Below, in pieces: positions 47,115 to 55,750 of a stretch of DNA of 64,000 nt (the stretch's first letter is position 1; every line of letters begins with the position of its first letter). Source of the DNA: Actinoallomurus soli. GTDB taxonomy: Bacteria > Actinomycetota > Actinomycetes > Streptosporangiales > Streptosporangiaceae. Under the pieces are notes generated by a model. It had not been told where the DNA came from, made no database searches, and was given only the letters and a program-made list of their open reading frames with translations. The DNA is taken from contig NZ_JAMXMV010000004.1 of assembly GCF_024055715.1 (NCBI RefSeq), positions 372,001 through 436,000 of the forward strand, given 5' to 3'. A program made the position numbers and the translations under genes.

Positions 47115-47858
47115 ATGTACGACGCGATGATGGCCGAAACGATTCCGCTGACCGGCCACAGCGGCGACCCGATCGAGGCGTACCTCGCCCGGCCCCTCGG
47201 ACCGGGTCCGTACGGCGGTGTGGTGGTCATCCACCACATGCCCGGCTACGACGAGCCGAGCAAGGAGATCGTCCGTAAGATCGCAGCGCACGGCTACGCG
47301 GCGATCATGCCGAACCTGCACTACCGCGACGCGCCCGGCGCCTCTCCGGACGACGCGGCGGCCGCGTCCCGCGCCGCGGGCGGCGTGCCGGACGAGCGGC
47401 TCGTCGGCGACGTCGACGCGGCCGTCCGTTACCTCAAGGGCCTGACCTCCTCGAACGGCAAGGTCGGCACGATCGGGTACTGCTCCGGCGGGCGCCAGTC
47501 CTTCCTGGCCGCCTGCTCACTCGACCTGGACGCGGCGGTGGACTGCTACGGCGCGTTCGTCGTCGGGGAGGTGCCCGAGAACTTCCGGATGGCGGTGCGG
47601 CCCATCGTCGACCTCACCCCGAACCTGTCCTGCCCGCTGCTCGGCCTGTTCGGCGCCGAGGACCAGTACCCCTCCCCCGACCAGGTCAAGGAGCTTGAGG
47701 AGGCGCTCAAGCAGCACGGCAAGACGTACGACTTCCACGTGTACGAGGACGCCGGCCACGCGTTCTTCGCCGTCGACCGGCCGTCCTACCGGCCGCAGGC
47801 CGCGAACGACGGCTGGCAGCGCGTCTTCTCCTGGTTCGACCGTTACCTGGGAGCCTGA
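47115..47858 (+). CDS. Dienelactone hydrolase family protein
   Basis: 247 residues. Nucleophile Cys123 in GYCSGG, acid in FGAEDQYPSPDQ, His in DAGHAFFAV: the Cys-Asp-His triad of dienelactone hydrolases. The substrate may be any small lactone or ester. ATG at 47115 without a ribosome binding site; TAGCCT lies 8 bp upstream and may be a -10 box, so the mRNA could be leaderless. The DUF6295 gene follows after one base. Confidence 0.88.
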   Translation: MYDAMMAETIPLTGHSGDPIEAYLARPLGPGPYGGVVVIHHMPGYDEPSKEIVRKIAAHGYAAIMPNLHYRDAPGASPDDAAAASRAAGGVPDERLVGDVDAAVRYLKGLTSSNGKVGTIGYCSGGRQSFLAACSLDLDAAVDCYGAFVVGEVPENFRMAVRPIVDLTPNLSCPLLGLFGAEDQYPSPDQVKELEEALKQHGKTYDFHVYEDAGHAFFAVDRPSYRPQAANDGWQRVFSWFDRYLGA

Positions 47859-47859
47859 G

Positions 47860-48129
47860 ATGTGCACCTACGTCACCGAGACGGTGAGGATGGCGGGCAG
47901 CGGGAAGGGGCCCGACGGCTGGTTCCCGCTGACGCAGGCGTCCGTGTACGTCGACCACCCGTTCCACGCGCCCTTCGAGCACACCGTGAACATCGACTTC
48001 GCCGCGCCGGAACTCGGCCCGGGGGCCCGGGTCGCGGTGGAGCTCACCGAGGAGTCGGCATTGGCGCTCATCGACGCCATCAAGGCGGCCCTCGCCGCCG
48101 CGCCTCCCGGCATCGCCGCCGCAGGCTGA
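47860..48129 (+). CDS. DUF6295 family protein
   Basis: 89 residues (starts MCTYVTETVRMAGSGKG; contains VYVDHPFHAPFEHTVNIDF and ARVAVELTEESALALI). Small cytosolic family of unknown function, as far as I recall limited to actinobacteria and often next to dienelactone hydrolase genes. Translationally coupled to the hydrolase (TGA-G-ATG). The early Cys and clustered His may bind a metal. Confidence 0.75.
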   Translation: MCTYVTETVRMAGSGKGPDGWFPLTQASVYVDHPFHAPFEHTVNIDFAAPELGPGARVAVELTEESALALIDAIKAALAAAPPGIAAAG

Positions 48130-48194
48130 GCCGCCCCGGCGGAGGGGCAGGGTCCAAGACGGCACACCACCCCCGCTCAACGGCATAATCCGCT

Positions 48195-48232
48195 CGACGG
48201 TGGACAGCGACGGGCGTCGCAGTCCACCGTCG
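48195..48232 (+). terminator. Terminator hairpin after the DUF6295 gene
   Basis: CGACGGTGGAC (48195-48205) pairs perfectly with GTCCACCGTCG (48222-48232), and inside it GCGAC pairs with GTCGC around a 4-base loop. Confidence 0.85.
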
Positions 48233-48339
48233 GGCGTTCGGGCATCATCCGGAAGACGCGCACATTCATCCCCAAGGGGGGCCGGGTGTAGTGCCGAAGA
48301 GTGACGACGGACACAAAGCCGCTCCACTAGGTTCGGAAC

Positions 48340-49230
48340 ATGTCCATCATCGCCACCCGGGGGCTGTCCATGCGGTTCCCCGGCGTGCTCGCGTTGGATC
48401 AGCTGACCGTCGACATCGAGCCCGGTGTCGTCGGGCTCGTCGGAGCCAACGGCGCGGGCAAGTCGACGCTCATCAAGATCCTCCTCGGCCTCCTCGAACC
48501 CACGAGCGGGCAGGCCCAGGTGCTCGGCTTCGACGCGGCGCGCGACTCCATGAAGATCCGTGAGCTGGTCGGCTACATGCCCGAGCACGACTGCCTTCCG
48601 CCGGACGTGTCGGCGACCGAGTTCATCGTGCACGTCGCCCGGATCTCCGGCCTGCCGCCCACCGCCGCCCGCGAGCGCGCCGCCGACACCCTGCGCCACG
48701 TCGGGCTGTACGAGGAGCGGTACCGCCCGATCGGCGGCTACTCGACCGGTATGCGGCAGCGCGTCAAGCTCGCCCAGGCCCTCGTACACGACCCGAAGCT
48801 CGTCTTCCTCGACGAGCCCACCAACGGGCTCGACCCCGCCGGGCGCGACGAGATGCTCGCCCTCGTACGGCGGATCGGCGGCCAGTTCGGCATCAGCGTC
48901 CTGGTCACCTCCCACCTGCTCGGCGAGCTCGAACGCGTCGCCGACCACCTGGTGATCATCGACGGCGGACGACTGCTGCGGTCCCAGGCGGTCTCGGCCT
49001 TCACCCAGGTCAGCGGCGTGCTCGTGGTCGAGGTCGAGGAGGAGATGGACCGCCTCGGCGAGCACCTGGCGCGGACCGGGCTGCACGTACGCCCCGACGG
49101 CCGCCTCCTGCTCATCGACATCGCCGACGAGTCCACCTACGACGTCATACGCGACTCGGTCGCCGACCTCGGCCTGGCGCTCGTCCGCATGGAGAACCGC
49201 CGCCACCGCATCGAAGAGGTGTTCTCGTGA
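48340..49230 (+). CDS. ABC transporter ATP-binding protein (first of two)
   Basis: 296 residues. Walker A GANGAGKST, signature YSTGMRQRVKLA, Walker B LVFLDEPTNGLD, switch His in SHLLGELE. CcmA/NatA-like ATPase with a C-terminal extension. It forms a four-gene unit with a permease (overlap GTGA), a second ATPase and a second permease, probably one heteromeric exporter. The substrate is unknown. Confidence 0.92.
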   Translation: MSIIATRGLSMRFPGVLALDQLTVDIEPGVVGLVGANGAGKSTLIKILLGLLEPTSGQAQVLGFDAARDSMKIRELVGYMPEHDCLPPDVSATEFIVHVARISGLPPTAARERAADTLRHVGLYEERYRPIGGYSTGMRQRVKLAQALVHDPKLVFLDEPTNGLDPAGRDEMLALVRRIGGQFGISVLVTSHLLGELERVADHLVIIDGGRLLRSQAVSAFTQVSGVLVVEVEEEMDRLGEHLARTGLHVRPDGRLLLIDIADESTYDVIRDSVADLGLALVRMENRRHRIEEVFS

Positions 49231-50117
49231 CGAGCGTCATCCACGACATCGGATACCGGCACTACGACGGCAAGCGCCTCGGCCGGGCGTACGCCGTCCG
49301 GTCCCTCTTCACGCACAACCTGCGCGCGGCGTACGGCCTGGGCCGGCCGGTCAAGGCGAAGATCATGCCGTTCCTGCTGGGCGCGATCATGCTGATGCCC
49401 GCGGCGATCAGCGTGGCGGTCACGGCGATCGCCGCGCAGGTCGGAGCCGGCCGGGACATCCAGCTCATCCGCTACTCCGCCTACGCCATCTACCTGCAGC
49501 CGCTGATCGCGATCTTCCTGGCGGCGCAGGCGCCGGTGCTGGCCTCCCGCGACCTGCGGTTCCACGTCACGCCGCTGTACTTCTCCCGGCCGATGAGCCG
49601 CCTCGACTACGTCCTGGCCAAGTACGGCGCGTTCACGACCGCGCTGTACATGCTGCTGGCGACGCCGGTGACGATCCTGTACATCGGCGCGCTCGTCACG
49701 AAGCAGAAGCACATCGGCAGCCACACCGTGCACTGGCTCGCCGCCCTCGCCGGGTGCCTGATCTTCGCGCTGGTGCTCGCCGGCCTCGGGCTGGTCGTGG
49801 CCGCGTTCACGCCGCGCCGCGGGTTCGGCGTCACGGCGGTGATGGCGGTGTACCTGCTCAGCACCACGGCGGTCGCCGCCGTCCAGGGCATCGCCGAGAA
49901 CCAGACGCAGTTCGGAGTCGCCCAGTGGGCGGGCATGTTCGCCCCGTTCAACCTGGTCGACGGCGTGCAGGTCTGGGCGCTGCGCGCCAAGGCGTCCGCG
50001 CCCGAGCCACCGCCCTCCGGCCTCGGCGGGCCGGTGTTCACCCTCGTGTGCGCCGCCCTCATCGTCGGCTGCGTCGCGATCCTGTACCTGCGCTTCCGGA
50101 AGGCGGGCGCCAAGTGA
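49227..50117 (+). CDS. ABC transporter permease, ABC-2-like (first of two)
   Basis: 296 residues with six predicted helices (first at about 45-70, KIMPFLLGAIMLMPAAISVAV). An unusual N-terminus GYRHYDGKRLGRAYAVRSLF precedes them; this motif is common in actinobacterial permeases of this gene quartet. GTG start overlapping the ATPase stop codon. Confidence 0.9.
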   Translation: MTSVIHDIGYRHYDGKRLGRAYAVRSLFTHNLRAAYGLGRPVKAKIMPFLLGAIMLMPAAISVAVTAIAAQVGAGRDIQLIRYSAYAIYLQPLIAIFLAAQAPVLASRDLRFHVTPLYFSRPMSRLDYVLAKYGAFTTALYMLLATPVTILYIGALVTKQKHIGSHTVHWLAALAGCLIFALVLAGLGLVVAAFTPRRGFGVTAVMAVYLLSTTAVAAVQGIAENQTQFGVAQWAGMFAPFNLVDGVQVWALRAKASAPEPPPSGLGGPVFTLVCAALIVGCVAILYLRFRKAGAK

Positions 50118-50163
50118 GCCGACCGCAAGGATCGTTCCCGCCCGACGCGGACGAGGAGGAAGC

Positions 50164-51075
50164 GTGAGCGTGCTCGAACTCCGGGACGTCTCCCGGTGGT
50201 ACGGCAACGTCGTCGCCGTCAACGGCGTCACGATGACGATCGGGCCGGGCGTCACCGGCCTGCTCGGGCCGAACGGCGCGGGCAAGTCCACCCTGATCCA
50301 CATGATGGGCGGCTTCCTCGCCCCCTCCAGCGGGCAGGTGACCGTCGACGGGCAGCGCATCTGGAAGAACCCGTCGGTATACCGCCACATCGGGCTCGTG
50401 CCCGAGCGGGAGACCGCGTACGACTTCCTCACCGGCCGTCAGTTCGTCCGCGCGATGGCCAAGCTGCACCGCCTGCCGAACCCCGAGGCCGCCGCCGAAC
50501 GCGCCCTCGGCATGGTGGAGATGACCGGCCCGGCCGACCGGATCATCGGCAACTACTCCAAGGGCATGAAGCAGCGGGTCAAGATGGCCTCCGCCCTGGT
50601 CCACGACCCGCCGGTGCTGCTGCTCGACGAGCCGTTCAACGGGATGGACCCGCGCCAGCGGCTGCACCTGATGGACCTGATCCGGAAGATGGCCGCCGAG
50701 GGCCGTACGGTGCTGTTCAGCTCGCACATCCTCGAGGAGGTCGAGCGGCTCGCGCACCACATCGAGGTCGTGATCGCCGGGCGGCACGCCGCCTCCGGCG
50801 ACTTCCGCGCGATCCGCCGGCTGATGACCGACCGGCCGCACATGTTCGTCGTCCGCTCCAGCGACGACCGGCGCCTGGCGGCGGCGCTCATCGCCGACCC
50901 GTCGACGCGCGGGGTCGAGCTGACCTCCGGCGGTCTCGAGGTGGAGGCCGTCGACTTCCGGCGGTTCTCCCTCGTGCTGCCCCAGGTGGCGCGTCAGGCG
51001 GACATCCGGCTGTGGGAGGTCGCCCCCGCCGACGAGTCCCTCGAAAGCGTCTTCTCGTACTTGGTGGCGTCGTGA
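50164..51075 (+). CDS. ABC transporter ATP-binding protein (second of two)
   Basis: 303 residues. Walker A GPNGAGKST, signature YSKGMKQRVKMA, Walker B VLLLDEPFNGMD, switch His in SHILEEVE. The C-terminal domain is about 90 residues longer than the core. GTG start with GAGGAGGAAGC upstream. It overlaps the next permease gene by 4 bp. Confidence 0.92.
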   Translation: MSVLELRDVSRWYGNVVAVNGVTMTIGPGVTGLLGPNGAGKSTLIHMMGGFLAPSSGQVTVDGQRIWKNPSVYRHIGLVPERETAYDFLTGRQFVRAMAKLHRLPNPEAAAERALGMVEMTGPADRIIGNYSKGMKQRVKMASALVHDPPVLLLDEPFNGMDPRQRLHLMDLIRKMAAEGRTVLFSSHILEEVERLAHHIEVVIAGRHAASGDFRAIRRLMTDRPHMFVVRSSDDRRLAAALIADPSTRGVELTSGGLEVEAVDFRRFSLVLPQVARQADIRLWEVAPADESLESVFSYLVAS

Positions 51076-51788
51076 ACCCTGTCATTGCTTCCATCACGTT
51101 CCGCGCCATGCTGAGCAGGCGGCGGATCCTGCTGCTGTTCCTCCTGCCCGCGTTGCTGCTGGTCCTCAGCGTCGGCCTGCGGGTCAGCGGGCATGCCGAC
51201 CTGGACAACGCCACGATGCTGCTCACGCAGTTCGGTCTCGGGGCGCTGCTGCCGCTGCTCGCGCTGCTCGCGGGCACCGGCGTGATCGGGCCGGAGATCG
51301 ACGACGGCCAGATCATGTACATCATGACCAAGCCGATCGCTCGGCCGGTGATCTCCACGACGAAGTACGTGGTCGCGGTCGTCCTCGTGGTCGCCTTCGG
51401 CGTCGTGCCGATGTTCGTCGCGGGCGTCATCATGACCGGGCTGACCGCGGGCCTGGCGACGGGCTTCGCGATGGGGGCGCTGGTCGCCGGCGTCGCCTAC
51501 TGCGCGCTGTTCCTCGCGATCGCGGTGCTCAGCCGGTTCGCGGTGACGATCGGCCTGATCTACGCGCTCGTCTGGGAGAACCTCATCGCCCGGTACGCCT
51601 CCGGCGCCAAGACCCTGTCGATCCGCCAGTGGGGCATCAGCGTCACCGACATGGTGACCAACGCCACCGCGGTCAAGGCGAGCGTCGGCTCGTCCACCGC
51701 GGTCCCGCTGCTGATCGTCGTCACCGTCGCGGGCGTCGTGTACGCCGGGTGGAAGCTGCGCACGCTCTCCATCACCGGCACCGACTGA
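51072..51788 (+). CDS. ABC transporter permease, ABC-2-like (second of two)
   Basis: 238 residues, six predicted helices (ILLLFLLPALLLVLSVGL first). The segment GPEIDDGQIMYIMTKPIARPVI is typical of NosY/ABC-2 permeases. GTG start overlapping the ATPase stop codon. Last gene of the quartet, followed by a strong terminator. Confidence 0.9.
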   Translation: MNPVIASITFRAMLSRRRILLLFLLPALLLVLSVGLRVSGHADLDNATMLLTQFGLGALLPLLALLAGTGVIGPEIDDGQIMYIMTKPIARPVISTTKYVVAVVLVVAFGVVPMFVAGVIMTGLTAGLATGFAMGALVAGVAYCALFLAIAVLSRFAVTIGLIYALVWENLIARYASGAKTLSIRQWGISVTDMVTNATAVKASVGSSTAVPLLIVVTVAGVVYAGWKLRTLSITGTD

Positions 51789-51799
51789 TCCCGCGCTCA

Positions 51800-51836
51800 G
51801 GGTCGATCGCCTGTCCTCGGATCGGGCGATCGACCC
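51800..51836. terminator. Bidirectional terminator hairpin, 12-bp perfect stem
   Basis: GGGTCGATCGCC (51800-51811) pairs with GGCGATCGACCC (51825-51836). It lies between the ABC operon and the convergent dodecin gene. Confidence 0.85.
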
Positions 51837-51842
51837 GCGGTG

Positions 51843-52049
51843 TCACTCGAGGACGAACGTGACCAGCATGTTGACCTTGTAGCCGCTGATGTTCCCGTCC
51901 TCGGAGAGCTGGACCTCCATCTCCTTGATCCAGGCGGACTGGAGCTTGCGCAGGGTCTCCGCGGCCCGGCTGATGCCGACCTTCACGGCGTCCTCGAAAC
52001 TCGACTCCGAGATCGCGCTGATCTCGGTGACACGCGCCACTGATGCCAT
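51843..52049 (-). CDS. Dodecin, flavin-binding storage protein
   Basis: 68 residues (starts MASVARVTEISAISESSFED; continues VKVGISRAAETLRKLQSAWI). Dodecins form hollow 12-mers that bind flavins or CoA; the conserved Trp in LQSAWIKEMEV and the C-terminal SGYKVNMLVTFVLE match. ATG at 52049; the longer upstream frame is spurious. Confidence 0.95.
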   Translation of the reverse strand: MASVARVTEISAISESSFEDAVKVGISRAAETLRKLQSAWIKEMEVQLSEDGNISGYKVNMLVTFVLE

Positions 52050-52178
52050 GGGTACTCGACCTTCGCCTCGTGGGAACCGCCGCTGGGCGGCGCAGCCGTC
52101 GTGATCGACGTACCCGCACCGTGACGGACGGTATCGGCCGGTCACGTAAAGCGATGACGAAGGTCGTGCGGGCCTCGG

Positions 52179-53522
52179 TCAGAGGGCGGTGCGGACGGCC
52201 TCGGCGAGCCGCTCGGCGACGGCGCGGGCCTGGTCCTCGGTCTGGGCCTCGACCATGACGCGCACCATGGGCTCGGTGCCGCTCGGGCGAATGAGCACCC
52301 GGCCGCCGTCCCCCAGCTCGGTCTCGGCGGCCTGGACGGCGGCGGCCAGTTCGGGAGAGGTCTTGGCCTTGGACTTGTCGACGCCCTTGACGTTGATGAG
52401 CACCTGCGGGAGGCGGTTCATGACCTTCGCCAGCTCGTCGAGCGGGCGACGGCGGTGGGCGATCGTGGACAGCAGGTGCAGCCCGGTGAGCACGCCGTCC
52501 CCGGTGGTGGCGTGGTCGAGCATGATGACGTGGCCGGACTGCTCGCCGCCGAAGGCGTACCCGCCGGCCTTCATCGCCTCCAGGACGTACCGGTCGCCGA
52601 CGGCGGTCTCGACGACGTTGAGACCCTGGTCGCGCATCGCCAGTTTGAACCCGAGGTTCGACATGACGGTCGCGACGACCGTGTCGCCGGGCAGCTTTCC
52701 GGTGTCGCGCAGCTCCAGGGCCAGGATCGCCATGATCTGGTCGCCGTCGATGGTCTCGCCGGAGGCCGTGACCGCGAGGCAGCGGTCGGCGTCGCCGTCG
52801 TGGGCGATGCCGGCGTCGGCGCCGTTCTCCACCACGGCGCGCTGCAGGCGCTCCAGGTGGGTCGAGCCGTACCCGTCGTTGATGTTCAGGCCGTCGGGCG
52901 AGGCGCCGATCGCGATCACCGTCGCACCGGCGCGGCGCAGGGCCTCCGGAGAGACGCCCGAGGCGGCGCCGTGCGCGCAGTCGACGACGACCTTCAGGCC
53001 GTCCAGCGAGCCGGGCAGGGTCGACAGCAGGTGCGCGATGTAGCTCTCGACCTCGCCGTGCGCATCGCGTACCCGCCCGACGCCGGGGCCGGTCGGACCG
53101 GACCAGTCCTCGCCGAGGTGGGCCTCGACCTGGTCCTCGATCTCGTCGGCGAGCTTGTGCCCGCCGCGGCCGAAGAACTTGATGCCGTTGTCGGGGGCGG
53201 GGTTGTGCGAGGCGGACAGCATCACGCCCAGGTCCGCGCCCAGCGACTGGGTGAGGTACGCCACGGCGGGCGTCGGCAGCACGCCGAGCCGGAGCACGTC
53301 GACGCCGGCGGAGGCGAGCCCGGCGACGACGGCGGCCTCCAGGAACTCACCGGAGGCGCGCGGATCCCGGCCGACGACGGCGACGGGACGGTGTCCCTCG
53401 AACGCGCCGACCTCACCGAGGACGCGGGCGGCCGCGACCGACAGGTCCAGCGCCAGGGAAGCCGTCAGGTCGCGATTCGCGACTCCGCGTACGCCGTCGG
53501 TCCCGAACAGACGCGCCACCAC
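52179..53522 (-). CDS. glmM: Phosphoglucosamine mutase
   Basis: 447 residues. Converts GlcN-6-P (from GlmS) to GlcN-1-P for UDP-GlcNAc. The phosphoserine is Ser105 in SASHNP, the Mg loop is DGDADR, the sugar loop is GGEQSGH and the phosphate loop [12 protein letters not shown]. The GTG at 53522 or the next GTG at 53519 starts the protein. It lies downstream of rpsI but is separated from it by a strong terminator. Confidence 0.96.
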   Translation of the reverse strand: MVARLFGTDGVRGVANRDLTASLALDLSVAAARVLGEVGAFEGHRPVAVVGRDPRASGEFLEAAVVAGLASAGVDVLRLGVLPTPAVAYLTQSLGADLGVMLSASHNPAPDNGIKFFGRGGHKLADEIEDQVEAHLGEDWSGPTGPGVGRVRDAHGEVESYIAHLLSTLPGSLDGLKVVVDCAHGAASGVSPEALRRAGATVIAIGASPDGLNINDGYGSTHLERLQRAVVENGADAGIAHDGDADRCLAVTASGETIDGDQIMAILALELRDTGKLPGDTVVATVMSNLGFKLAMRDQGLNVVETAVGDRYVLEAMKAGGYAFGGEQSGHVIMLDHATTGDGVLTGLHLLSTIAHRRRPLDELAKVMNRLPQVLINVKGVDKSKAKTSPELAAAVQAAETELGDGGRVLIRPSGTEPMVRVMVEAQTEDQARAVAERLAEAVRTAL

Positions 53523-53588
53523 AACACCCCACGATCGAACGCACGAACCGGTCGCGTCCGGACACGCCCGCCGGGCCGCGACCCCGGA

Positions 53589-53626
53589 AAAAAGCGATCA
53601 GCGGTCCCGCCGGAGGGCGGGACCGC
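53589..53626 (-). terminator. Intrinsic terminator of rplM-rpsI
   Basis: On the minus strand GCGGTCCCGCC (53626-53616) pairs with GGCGGGACCGC (53611-53601) around a 4-base loop. It is followed by TGATCGC and then a run of six T, one of the few classical U-tract terminators in this window. Confidence 0.9.
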
Positions 53627-53701
53627 CGAGATCCTGTCCACGGGCCCGGAACAAGCTCTGAGCCGCCGCCTGGGCGGAACCGGGCCGGTGGACAGGCGCG
53701 A

Positions 53702-54208
53702 TCAACGCTTGCTGTACTGCGGAGCCTTACGGGCCTTCTTGAGGCCGTACTTCTTCCGCTCCTTGGCCCGCGCGTCACGAGTCAGGAAGCCGGCCTTCTT
53801 CAGGGCCGGGCGGTTGTCCGGGTCGACCAGCTGCAGGGCGCGCGCGATACCGAGGCGCAGCGCACCGGCCTGGCCGGTCACGCCGCCGCCGCCCACGCGG
53901 GCGATGACGTCGAACTGGTCCTCAAGGCCCAGGGTCACGAACGGCTCGTTCACGACCTGCTGGTGGACCTTGTTGGGGAAGTACGTGTCCAGGGAGCGAC
54001 CGTTGATCGTCCACTTCCCGGAGCCCGGGACGATGCGGACGCGCGCGATGGCCTCCTTGCGACGGCCGGTGCCGGCGGCCGGGCCGGTCAGCACCGGGCG
54101 CGGAGCTTCGTCGGCGACGACCTCCGGGGACTCGGTGGTGTAGTCCCCCACGTACTCTTCGAACTCGGCGCCCTCGAAGGACGTCTCGACACCGGTGGGC
54201 TCGGCCAC
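53702..54208 (-). CDS. rpsI: 30S ribosomal protein S9
   Basis: 168 residues. The core ([47 protein letters not shown] at the end) is full length. An acidic N-terminal extension of about 40 residues is typical of actinobacteria. The SKR tail reaches the P site. GTG start with GAGGAG upstream. Operon with rplM. Confidence 0.97.
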   Translation of the reverse strand: MAEPTGVETSFEGAEFEEYVGDYTTESPEVVADEAPRPVLTGPAAGTGRRKEAIARVRIVPGSGKWTINGRSLDTYFPNKVHQQVVNEPFVTLGLEDQFDVIARVGGGGVTGQAGALRLGIARALQLVDPDNRPALKKAGFLTRDARAKERKKYGLKKARKAPQYSKR

Positions 54209-54242
54209 GGTACTCCTCAGGATCTCTTTCGGATGCCGCGCG

Positions 54243-54686
54243 TTACTGCGCGATCTGCTTGATGTCGTAGGGCACCGGCTGCTGGGCCTGGTGCGGGTGG
54301 TCGGGGCCGGCGTAGACCTTCACCTTGCTGAACATCTTGCGGCCCAGCGTGTTCTTGGGAAGCATGCCCTTGATCGCCTTTTCGACCGCACGCTCGGGGT
54401 TCTTCTTCATCAGGTCGGAGTAGGCGACGGACCGCAGACCACCCGGGTAACCGGAGTGGCGGTAGGCCTTCTTCTGCTCGAGCTTCTTGCCCGAGAGCGC
54501 CACCTTGTCGGCGTTGATGATGATGACGAAGTCACCCGTGTCGAGGTGCGGGGCGTAGATCGGCTTGTGCTTACCCCGAAGCAGCGTTGCGACCTGGCTG
54601 GCCAGCCGACCCAGCACGACATCGGTCGCGTCGATGACGTGCCACTGACGCTGGACGTCAGCAGGCTTAGGGGTGTAGGTGCGCAC
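54243..54686 (-). CDS. rplM: 50S ribosomal protein L13
   Basis: 147 residues (starts [20 protein letters not shown]; contains [20 protein letters not shown] and [12 protein letters not shown]). The GTG at 54686 is the family start; the longer frame upstream lies in the promoter region. First gene of rplM-rpsI. Confidence 0.97.
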   Translation of the reverse strand: MRTYTPKPADVQRQWHVIDATDVVLGRLASQVATLLRGKHKPIYAPHLDTGDFVIIINADKVALSGKKLEQKKAYRHSGYPGGLRSVAYSDLMKKNPERAVEKAIKGMLPKNTLGRKMFSKVKVYAGPDHPHQAQQPVPYDIKQIAQ

Positions 54687-54808
54687 GGTCGTAAGCCTTC
54701 GTTTCGTGTCTGACAACAGAGATGGGTCCGCCGGACGGCCTTGCCGCCGCAGGCCCGGTGGGTCGAGCGACCCGCTGACGGGCACGCTGACGCACACAAC
54801 GAACTAGC

Positions 54809-54837
54809 AGAATACCGGTCCACACGCCAGCGGGCAA
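54809..54837 (-). promoter_or_regulatory. Promoter of rplM-rpsI
   Basis: On the minus strand: -35 TTGCCC (54837-54832), a 17-bp spacer, -10 TATTCT (54814-54809). The leader to the rplM start is about 115 bases, room for feedback control. On the plus strand of the same 345-bp gap, TATAGT at 54955-54960 may be the -10 box of the CAP gene. Confidence 0.7.
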
Positions 54838-55031
54838 AGCGAGCGTCCGGGACCGTCCTCCATCGTCACGACGCGACGATCGTACGGCTGTCCTCTTGGA
54901 CACCCTATACCGGGAACTATCGGCGAACGCCGGACTTGACCCGCTTGGCGGGCATATAGTGCTGGTCCTCCGCAGCCCCCCGGGAGGATCCCCTGTCCGC
55001 GAAGCGCGTCAAACGCCGCGTCCAGGCATTC

Positions 55032-55712
55032 GTGCTGCTGGCCATCGCGGTCTTCGTCTCCGGCGGCATCGCCGCCCGATCGCTCTGGAGTGCCGCGCAG
55101 CAGCACAATCCGACACCGGCCACCACGCCCGCGCGCGACGTCGCCGTCTTCCCCCGCCCTGAGGGATCGGCCGTACGTCCCTCCGCCGACGCGAGCCCGT
55201 CGGCCCGCCCGGCCACGCCGGCCCGCCGGTCCAAGAGCCCGGCGAAGCGGAAGACGCCCAAGCACAGCGCCACCCCGCGCGCCACCCGGTCCTCCACGGC
55301 CGCCCCCACGCCGTCGAAGACCACGAGCAGGCAGGCGGCGGCGGAGAGCGCCGCGGTGCGCCTCACCAACGCCCAGCGGGCCGCGCACGGCTGCACGGCC
55401 CTGCGGGTCGACACCGGGCTGCGGACGGCGGCGCGGTCGCACTCGGCGGACATGCGTGACCAGAATTACTTCGACCACAACTCGCCGGACGGGCGGACCC
55501 CGTGGGACCGCATCAAGGCGGCCGGTTACACGACCCCCGGCGCGGAGAACATCGCCAAGGGCTACGCCACCCCGGAGGCCGTCGTACAAGGCTGGATGAA
55601 GAGTCCCGGCCACCGGGCGAACATTCTGAACTGCAGTCTGAAAGCCATCGGAGTCGGCGTCGCCTATGGCTCGGGCGGCCCCTGGTGGACACAGGACTTC
55701 GGCTTTAAGTAA
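55032..55712 (+). CDS. Secreted CAP (SCP/PR-1) domain protein
   Basis: 226 residues from the GTG at 55032. Hydrophobic N-terminus (signal or anchor), a long Ser/Thr/Pro/Arg linker, then a CAP domain (about 105-226): RSHSADMRDQNYFDHNSPDG, AENIAKGYATPEAVV, MKSPGHRANILNC, WWTQDFG. CAP proteins of bacteria are extracellular and of uncertain function. The GTG lacks a ribosome binding site. An in-frame CTG at 54993 has GGGAGG five bases upstream and adds a basic N-region (SAKRVKRRVQAF), so it may be the true start. Confidence 0.85.
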   Translation: MLLAIAVFVSGGIAARSLWSAAQQHNPTPATTPARDVAVFPRPEGSAVRPSADASPSARPATPARRSKSPAKRKTPKHSATPRATRSSTAAPTPSKTTSRQAAAESAAVRLTNAQRAAHGCTALRVDTGLRTAARSHSADMRDQNYFDHNSPDGRTPWDRIKAAGYTTPGAENIAKGYATPEAVVQGWMKSPGHRANILNCSLKAIGVGVAYGSGGPWWTQDFGFK

Positions 55713-55750
55713 CCGCCTGAACACGCATATGAGCAGGTAGGGTCGCGTTC

